Source: Roseivivax sp. GX 12232
GTDB taxonomy: Bacteria; Pseudomonadota; Alphaproteobacteria; Rhodobacterales; Rhodobacteraceae
Length of the DNA: 64,000 bases
Reading direction: 5' to 3'
Assembly: GCF_021272185.1 (NCBI RefSeq)
Contig: NZ_JAJSEC010000003.1
Span: 310,001 to 374,000 of the forward strand
This document shows positions 58,624 through 64,000 of the stretch, piece after piece (within the stretch, counting starts at the first letter, position 1; each line of letters starts with the position of its first letter). A program made the translations under genes and the position numbers. The notes below the pieces were generated by a model. The model was not told the origin of the DNA, searched no databases, and saw only the letters and a list, made by a program, of their open reading frames with translations.

Positions 58624-59217
58624 TTACTGGCCCTTCTGGTCGTAGGCCGTGCCCCAGCCCCAGGCGCCCGAGCCGAAGCCGCGGGCGACGACGCGCTCGC
58701 GGTAGATGCCGGAGACCACGTCCCCGTCACCGGCCAGGAGCGCCTTGGTCGAGCACATCTCGGCGCAGATCGGCAGCTTGCCTTCCGCGATCCGGTTGCG
58801 GCCGTACTTCTGGAACTCCGCCTGGCTGTTGTCCTCTTCGGGGCCGCCGGCGCAGAAGGTGCATTTGTCCATCTTGCCGCGGCTGCCGAAGTTGCCGGCC
58901 TGCGGATACTGCGGCGCGCCGAAGGGGCAGGCGTAGAAGCAGTAACCGCAGCCGATGCAGAGGTCCTTGGAGTGCAGGACCACGCCGTCGGCGGTCTGGT
59001 AGAAGCAATCCACCGGGCAGACCGCCATGCAGGGCGCATCGGAGCAATGCATGCAGGCCACCGAGATCGAGCGTTCGCCCGGGCTGCCGTCCTGGATCGT
59101 CACCACCCGGCGCCGGTTGATGCCCCAGGGCACCTCGTGCTCGTTCTTGCAGGCGGTCACGCAGGCGTTGCATTCGATGCAGCGTTCGGCGTCACAGAGG
59201 AATTTTGCGCGTGCCAT
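58624..59217 (-). CDS. Formate dehydrogenase iron-sulphur (beta) subunit
   Basis: A 197-residue electron-transfer subunit. Four Cys-rich clusters are seen: CIECNACVTACKNEH, CMHCSDAPCMAVCPVDC, CIGCGYCFYACPFG and CTFC with a later CAEMC, consistent with four 4Fe-4S centres. It is shorter than E. coli FdnH and lacks its C-terminal membrane anchor. The start is the ATG at 59217, preceded by AGGAGAG-like bases. It follows the catalytic subunit by 15 bases. Confidence 0.94.
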   Translation of the reverse strand: MARAKFLCDAERCIECNACVTACKNEHEVPWGINRRRVVTIQDGSPGERSISVACMHCSDAPCMAVCPVDCFYQTADGVVLHSKDLCIGCGYCFYACPFGAPQYPQAGNFGSRGKMDKCTFCAGGPEEDNSQAEFQKYGRNRIAEGKLPICAEMCSTKALLAGDGDVVSGIYRERVVARGFGSGAWGWGTAYDQKGQ

Positions 59218-59232
59218 AAGTCTCTCTCCTCC

Positions 59233-62200
59233 TTACGCGGCTTCGATGCGGCAAAGGGTTGCCTTGGTTTCCTGCATCTGCGTGACCGAGTCGTAGCCAT
59301 AGGTCTGCGCAGTGTTGCAGCTTTCGCCGAGGACGTAGGGATCCGCGCCCTCGGGGTAGTGGTCGCGGCGATCCTCGCCCTGCCAGAAGCCCCCGAAGTG
59401 GAAGGGCATGAAGGCGACGCCGGGCGCGACGCGCTCGGTCACCATGGCCATGACGCGGATCTTGCCGCCCTCGGGGCCATGCACCCAGACCATCGCCCCG
59501 TCCCGGACGCCCAGGTTGTTGGCGTCGCGCGGGTTGACCTCGATGAACATGTCCTGCTGGAGCTCGGCGAGCCAGGGGTTGGAGCGGGTCTCGTCGCCGC
59601 CGCCCTCGTATTCGACCAGGCGGCCGGAGGTGAGGGTGATCGGGTAGTCGGACGAGAAATCCGTCGCCTGGATCGACTTGTAGAGCGTCGGCACCCGCCA
59701 GAACTTCTTGTCCTCGTAGGTCGGGTAATCCGCCACCAGGTCGTAGCGCGGCGTGTAGAGCGGCTCGCGGTGGATCGGCACCGGGTCCGGGAAGGTCCAG
59801 ACCACGGCGCGGGCCTTGGCGTTGCCGTAGGGCGCGCAGCCATGCTTGATCGCGACGCGCTGGATGCCGCCCGAGAGGTCGGTCTTCCAGTTCACCCCGC
59901 CGACGGCCTTGGCGTAGTCGGACTTGAGCGGGCCGGTCTGGCTTTGCTCTCCGACCTCGGTCTCGGCGTCCGAGGCGCCGCCGGCCTGGGCCTGCGGGCG
60001 CTCGCCGCTGTAGCCGGCGACCCGTTCGATCACGCTGCGCTCCTCGTCGGTGAGATCGCCGTCCCAGCCGAGGTCGATGAGCATCTGCATGGTGAACTCG
60101 GGGTAGCCGTCGGGGATCTCCGAGCCGACCGGCGCGACACCCTCGGCCAGGAGGTTGTCGCCGTCGCGCTCCACCCCGAAGCGGGCGCGGAAGCCCATGC
60201 CGCCATCGGAGACGGGCTTGGAGATGTCGTAGAGGTTCGGCGAGCCGGGATGGTTCATCTCGGCCGTGCCCCAGCTCGGCCAGGGCAGACCGTAGTAGTC
60301 GCCGTCAGCCGGACCGCCGAGCGCCTTGAGCGTGGTGCGGTCGAAGGTGTGCTGGTTCTGCATGTGGGTGCGCATCCGCTCCGGCGACTGGCCGGTGTAG
60401 CCGATGGTCCACATGCCGCGGTTGAACTCGCGGGTGATGTCCTCGATCAGCGGCTCGTCGCCATTCACCTCGATGTTCCGGAAGATCCGGTCCGAGAAGC
60501 CGAACTTGTCGGCGAAGAGCTTCATGATCGTGTGGTCGGGCTTCGACTCGAAGATCGGGTCGACGACCTTTTCGCGCCACTGCAGCGAGCGGTTGGACGC
60601 GGTGACCGAGCCGTAGGTCTCGAACTGCGTGGCCGCGGGCAGCAGGTAGACCCCGTCGGTGCGGTCGTTCATCACCGCCGAGACGGTCGGATAGGGATCG
60701 ACCACCACCAGGAGATCGAGCTTTTCCATCGCCGTCTTCATTTCCGGCAGGCGGGTCTGCGAGTTCGGCGCGTGGCCCCAGAAGACCATGGCCTTGGTGC
60801 TGTTGGGCTGGGCCAGGTTCTCGGCGTCCTCGAGCACACCGTCGATCCAGCGCGAGACCGGGATGCCGGTGACGTTCATCATCGGAACGTCTTCGTTGCC
60901 CTTGTCGCTGGCGGTCTCCTGGCTGAAGCGGCTCTTGAGCCAGTCCAGGTCCTCTTCCCAGACGCGCGCCCAGTGGGCGTAGGCGCCGGCGGAGAGGCCG
61001 TAGTAGCCGGGCAGCGTGTCGGCGAGCACGCCGAGGTCGGTCGCGCCCTGCACGTTGTCATGGCCGCGGAAGATGTTGGTGCCGCCGCCGGCCTTGCCCA
61101 TGTTGCCCAGGGCCAGCTGCAGGATGCAGTAGGCGCGGGTGTTGTTGTTGCCGTTGGTGTGCTGGGTGCCGCCCATGCACCAGATCACGGTGCCGGGACG
61201 GTTGTTGGCCAGCGTGCGGGCCACCCGCTCGAGCTGCGAGCCCGGCGTGCCGGTGATGCGCTCGACCTCCTCGGGGTTGTACTTGGCGACCTCCTCGCGG
61301 ATCTGGTCCATGCCCCAGACCCGGGTGCGGATGAACTCCTCGTCCTCCCACTTGTTCTCGAGGATGTGCCAGAGGATGCCCCAGACCAGAGCGACGTCGG
61401 TGCCGGGCCGGAAGCGCACGTATTCGTCCGCATGGGCCGCGGTCCGCGTGAAGCGCGGGTCGCAGACGATCAGCGGCGCGTTGTTCTGCTCCTTGGCCTT
61501 GAGAAGGTGCAGCAGCGAGACCGGATGCGCCTCGGCGGGGTTGCCGCCGATCACGAAGATCGCCTGGCTGTTGTGGATGTCGTTGTAGGAGTTGGTCATG
61601 GCGCCGTAGCCCCATGTATTCGCAACGCCCGCGACCGTGGTGGAGTGGCAGATCCGCGCCTGGTGGTCGACGTTGTTGGTGCCCCAGTAGGCGGCGAACT
61701 TGCGGAAGAGATAGGCCTGTTCATTGTTATGCTTGGCCGAGCCCAGCCAGTAGACCGAATCCGGGCCGCTTTCCTCGCGGATGCGCAGCATCTCGTCGCC
61801 GATCTCGTTGATCGCCTGCTCCCAGGAAATCCGGGTCCACTCGCCGTCGACCTTCTTCATGGGATACTTGAGACGGCGCTCGCCGTGGGTGTGTTCGCGC
61901 ACCGAGGCGCCCTTGGCGCAATGGGCGCCGAGGTTGAACGGGCTGTCCCAGCCCGGCTCCTGGCCGGTCCAGACGCCGTCGCGCACCTCGGCGATGACGG
62001 TGCAGCCGACCGAGCAGTGGGTGCAGACCGATTTCACCGTCTGCACGGCGTCATTGACGGCCTGCTGGGCCGAGGCCTGCGTGACCGAGCCCGCGGTGGC
62101 GCTGATCGCGGCCAGACCGCCGATGGCCAGGCCCGAGCCGCGCAGGAAGGCGCGGCGATCGACGGAAGCCCCGCCGATCTCGGACAGAAGCCCGGTTCTC

Positions 62201-62241
62201 TGGGGGCGGCGCGCCACCCCGCTTGTCTTTTTCCTGAGCAT
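59233..62241 (-). CDS. Formate dehydrogenase catalytic (alpha) subunit, Cys form
   Basis: A 1002-residue molybdopterin (bis-MGD) enzyme, exported by Tat (DRRAFLRGSGLAIGGLAA, residues 28-45). A 4Fe-4S cluster is held by Cys73, Cys76, Cys80 and Cys108. At the metal ligand, QARICHSTT, residue 198 is Cys (codon TGC, at 61648-61650 on the opposite strand), in the position of selenocysteine in E. coli FdnG. GNPAEAHPVSLLHLL and NNTRAYCILQLALGNMGKAG are typical FDH-N blocks. It oxidises formate to CO2 in the periplasm. The ATG at 62241 has GGAGGG four bases upstream, which a hairpin may cover. Confidence 0.95.
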   Translation of the reverse strand: MLRKKTSGVARRPQRTGLLSEIGGASVDRRAFLRGSGLAIGGLAAISATAGSVTQASAQQAVNDAVQTVKSVCTHCSVGCTVIAEVRDGVWTGQEPGWDSPFNLGAHCAKGASVREHTHGERRLKYPMKKVDGEWTRISWEQAINEIGDEMLRIREESGPDSVYWLGSAKHNNEQAYLFRKFAAYWGTNNVDHQARICHSTTVAGVANTWGYGAMTNSYNDIHNSQAIFVIGGNPAEAHPVSLLHLLKAKEQNNAPLIVCDPRFTRTAAHADEYVRFRPGTDVALVWGILWHILENKWEDEEFIRTRVWGMDQIREEVAKYNPEEVERITGTPGSQLERVARTLANNRPGTVIWCMGGTQHTNGNNNTRAYCILQLALGNMGKAGGGTNIFRGHDNVQGATDLGVLADTLPGYYGLSAGAYAHWARVWEEDLDWLKSRFSQETASDKGNEDVPMMNVTGIPVSRWIDGVLEDAENLAQPNSTKAMVFWGHAPNSQTRLPEMKTAMEKLDLLVVVDPYPTVSAVMNDRTDGVYLLPAATQFETYGSVTASNRSLQWREKVVDPIFESKPDHTIMKLFADKFGFSDRIFRNIEVNGDEPLIEDITREFNRGMWTIGYTGQSPERMRTHMQNQHTFDRTTLKALGGPADGDYYGLPWPSWGTAEMNHPGSPNLYDISKPVSDGGMGFRARFGVERDGDNLLAEGVAPVGSEIPDGYPEFTMQMLIDLGWDGDLTDEERSVIERVAGYSGERPQAQAGGASDAETEVGEQSQTGPLKSDYAKAVGGVNWKTDLSGGIQRVAIKHGCAPYGNAKARAVVWTFPDPVPIHREPLYTPRYDLVADYPTYEDKKFWRVPTLYKSIQATDFSSDYPITLTSGRLVEYEGGGDETRSNPWLAELQQDMFIEVNPRDANNLGVRDGAMVWVHGPEGGKIRVMAMVTERVAPGVAFMPFHFGGFWQGEDRRDHYPEGADPYVLGESCNTAQTYGYDSVTQMQETKATLCRIEAA

Positions 62242-62245
62242 GGTT

Positions 62246-62280
62246 CCCTCCGTTAGCGTCCCCGCTGGCAGCCCGGAGGG
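62246..62280 (-). promoter_or_regulatory. Possible Shine-Dalgarno-sequestering hairpin of the formate dehydrogenase alpha gene
   Basis: On the transcript, CCCTCCG (62274-62280) can pair with CGGAGGG (62246-62252), which includes the ribosome site four bases ahead of the ATG. An inner AGCG-GGGA-CGCT stem stacks in the loop. It could be a translational control element. Confidence 0.4.
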
Positions 62281-62355
62281 CCGGTGCGGGATCCTGTATC
62301 CGGCTTTCGGGGACGTGACACCCTGTGGCCGGTTATGCGTAGAAGCTGGCGTCCG

Positions 62356-62550
62356 TCAGAACCGGGCGCTGTCGAAATAGGCGCGGGTATGCGCGGTGTC
62401 GCGCAGGCCGCTCTCCGATCCCTGGTCGGAGGCGGCGGCCTCGGCCTCGGTGCCGGAGGTCGCGACGGCGGCGAAGGCGGCGGGCGCCGCGGTGCCGGCG
62501 AGTTTCAGGAAGTTGCGGCGGCTCGCATCCGCCTTCTTGCTCTCGGACAT
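62356..62550 (-). CDS. Formate dehydrogenase region TAT target protein
   Basis: A 64-residue protein with a twin-arginine motif (SRRNFLKLAGTAAPAAFAAV). Small Tat-signal proteins of this type are a known companion of formate dehydrogenase clusters (the formate_TAT family, TIGR02811 by memory). The remaining acidic tail (EAEAAASDQGSESGLRDTAH) is short. It may help Tat targeting of FdhA. The start is the ATG at 62550. It lies upstream of the catalytic subunit gene, in the operon direction. Confidence 0.9.
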   Translation of the reverse strand: MSESKKADASRRNFLKLAGTAAPAAFAAVATSGTEAEAAASDQGSESGLRDTAHTRAYFDSARF

Positions 62551-62687
62551 TCTGGGTCTCTCCCTTCCTTGTCGTGGACCGCGGGTGAAGGCCGGTCCGA
62601 CCTTTTTGGCAGCCCTCCCCGCAAGCCACGGGAAACCTGCAATTTTTCAGGGCCGACGCGGCGCGTGCCGCGGCAACCTGGGGTGGA

Positions 62688-63299
62688 TCACTCCGAGGTC
62701 AATCGGAAGCCCTCGCGTTCGATCTCCACGAAGGCGCGGCCGACCGAGCCGACCGCGGCGTAAAGCATCGCCGATTTCGCGGTCTCGAGGTCCGCGAAGA
62801 AATGCCCGGCCCAGGGCCCGACGTGGCGATTGAAGAAGGTCTTCTGATCCTCGAGCGGCGCCGGCTGGCCGAAGCGGCCGACGATCAGCGCGCCCATGAC
62901 CTCCATCAGCGAGGCGATGTTGTCCTCGGGTTCGAAGACATTGGGCGAACGCGTCAGCCCGCGCGCGCGCAGGTCCTGGCGCAGCGTGGCGAGCGGCTTC
63001 TCGTTCAGGAACCCGGTCAGGTAATACGAGGCATAGGGCAGAAGCTCGCCCCGGCCGAGGCCGATGAAGAGCCGGTTGAACTCGCGTTCGAGGTCGCGGA
63101 CCGAGGAGCTCTTGGCGCAATCGGCCAGCCGGGTGATCGCCTGGCCCAGGTCGCTGTCATCGCCCGAGAGGCCGGCGACCTGCGCCAGCAACATCTCGTC
63201 CGGCGGCCCTGCCAGGAGCAGGCCGAGAAAGTTGTAGAGATCGGCGCGAAGCCGGTCCTCCTCGCCCACATGGGGGCTCGCCGAAGCAGCGGTGGTCAT
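62688..63299 (-). CDS. TorD-family molybdoenzyme chaperone
   Basis: A 203-residue cytoplasmic all-helical chaperone. LRADLYNFLGLLLAGPPDEM, DLEREFNRLFIGLGRGELLP and PYASYYLTGFLNEKPLATLR carry the family pattern (Y..Y...F). EPEDNIASLMEVMGALI fits the E-P-x-D-H-I motif with N for H. It binds the Tat signal or apo-enzyme of FdhA until cofactor loading. The ATG at 63299 overlaps the DUF3306 gene by four bases. Confidence 0.9.
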   Translation of the reverse strand: MTTAASASPHVGEEDRLRADLYNFLGLLLAGPPDEMLLAQVAGLSGDDSDLGQAITRLADCAKSSSVRDLEREFNRLFIGLGRGELLPYASYYLTGFLNEKPLATLRQDLRARGLTRSPNVFEPEDNIASLMEVMGALIVGRFGQPAPLEDQKTFFNRHVGPWAGHFFADLETAKSAMLYAAVGSVGRAFVEIEREGFRLTSE

Positions 63300-64000
63300 T
63301 CCCTCTCCTCGAAATCGAAGCGCATCCGGCGGGGCCGATGAAACGCCTCGGGATCTGTATGCAATGGTGTTCCTTCCGGGGCGGGAGCCTCCATTGCGAC
63401 TTTGGTCGTAGAAGGGCTCTCCACCCATGCCTGATCCTGCATATCTGCGCGGGACCCTGCATTTTTTCCCGAACCCGCCAGGGTTCCAGCTGTTGAAGGT
63501 GTCTCGGGCGCGCTCTCGGCCCCGGTCTGAGGCTCCGTTTCGCGTGCAGGATCCGAGGCCAGGGCAGGGGGCTCGACCGAGTCTTCGGCGTCCTCTCCGG
63601 GCGTCTCATCCCCGTGCCCCTCGGGGGACACAGCGGGGGCGCTCTCCGCCGTCTCGCCCGCATCCGCCGCCAGCGCCTCGGGCGCCGCGTCACCCGCCTC
63701 GGCCTCCGCCTCGGCGGCCAGCGTCTCGACATGGGCGCGCATGCCCCGGCCGATCTCATAGGCGGTCTTCACCCCCGGCATGTCGGTCGCGGCGTTGGTG
63801 TAATCGTCGTCGTAGTCGTTCAGCCCGTCGACGCAGGCCAGGACCGGGTTCGAGCCCCAGAGCTTGCGCAGCGCCCGGCGGCGCAGCCGCTCGGGGATCT
63901 CCCGGCGCATGAAGGCGGCGATGCCCTCGCCGGGCTCCAGGCTGTCGGGATCGGGCAGGCCCAGCTCGGCGCAGATCTCGGCGTCGCTCTTCTCGGCCAG
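63296..64000 (-). CDS. DUF3306 protein, 5' end outside window
   Basis: At least 234 residues are visible, continuing beyond the right edge. The conserved DUF3306 core is IPERLRRRALRKLWGSNPVL then ACVDGLNDYDDDYTNAATDM, preceded by EICAELGLPDPDSLEPGEGI. An acidic Glu/Ala/Pro-rich tail of more than 130 residues follows. An internal ATG at 63910 is not the real start because the family-like sequence continues upstream. Its stop overlaps the chaperone start. DUF3306 genes are regular members of formate dehydrogenase clusters in this group; the molecular role is unknown. Confidence 0.85.
   Translation of the reverse strand: MAEKSDAEICAELGLPDPDSLEPGEGIAAFMRREIPERLRRRALRKLWGSNPVLACVDGLNDYDDDYTNAATDMPGVKTAYEIGRGMRAHVETLAAEAEAEAGDAAPEALAADAGETAESAPAVSPEGHGDETPGEDAEDSVEPPALASDPARETEPQTGAESAPETPSTAGTLAGSGKNAGSRADMQDQAWVESPSTTKVAMEAPAPEGTPLHTDPEAFHRPRRMRFDFEERE

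Noticed and set aside
59233-62241. Possible selenocysteine in formate dehydrogenase
   Set aside because: The aligned position 198 is read from a normal TGC cysteine codon, with no in-frame TGA.
58051-62256. 1401-residue open frame on the + strand
   Set aside because: It lies opposite three well-supported formate dehydrogenase genes, is rich in Ala, Gly, Val, Arg and His as expected of GC-rich antisense, and matches no family I know.

Overview
The window looks like the chromosome of a high-GC alphaproteobacterium of the order Rhodobacterales (roseobacter/Rhodobacter type). Lineage signs are purA followed by a DUF2842 gene, an NDUFS4-like complex I accessory subunit, a DUF2061 membrane protein, TRAP transport, and a Tat-linked formate dehydrogenase cluster with its small 'TAT target' protein and DUF3306. 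Coding DNA has strong G/C at third positions, so the opposite strands carry many long false reading frames.

Layout. 1-7578 is a leftward amine/amino-acid operon: a polar amino-acid ABC transporter, a glutamine-synthetase-like ligase, a class I amidotransferase and a second ligase cut by the window edge. This suggests gamma-glutamylation of an imported amine. 7.7-24.9 kb is mostly housekeeping: TerB-like proteins, RlmJ, CutA, PyrG, SecG, an XRE regulator, PurA, PriA, a small transaldolase/F6P aldolase, a large acidic protein of unknown role, thiamine pyrophosphokinase, a drug/metabolite exporter and a cold-shock protein. A lone HsdR_N-type nuclease (10507-11550), visibly less GC-rich, interrupts it. 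25-38 kb holds a RAYT-like HUH protein, EttA, a MOSC protein, an MBL hydrolase, NadD, a PBP4-type DD-peptidase, a hemerythrin protein, a two-component system and a divergent HtrA/DegP protease. 38-45 kb has a CcdAB-like module, UvrB, a SCO-centred trio of exported proteins, the complex I subunit, tRNA-Arg(TCT) and HigBA. 45.4-54.7 kb is a 5-oxoprolinase divergent from a TRAP transporter with a MarR-like regulator and a BASS-like transporter, then a BNR-repeat protein. 55.7-64 kb is a leftward formate dehydrogenase operon: DUF3306 (cut by the edge), TorD-like chaperone, TAT target, FdhA, Fe-S subunit, cytochrome b subunit, an unusual WD40/cytochrome c fusion and a small membrane protein.

Most striking is the intergenic DNA. 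A roughly 175-bp composite palindromic element occurs five times (3683, 10265, 29747, 30058, 55101) with nearly identical GC-rich arms and a shared core. The same window encodes a RAYT-like protein, the family known for moving REP palindromes, but its expected catalytic tyrosine appears to be alanine. Many longer gaps also hold degenerate direct tandem repeats with periods of 23 to 55 bp, and one has a 154-bp duplicated hairpin cassette. The formate dehydrogenase operon suggests a second lead: a propeller-plus-haem protein coupled to the cytochrome b subunit, which could divert formate electrons into the periplasm.
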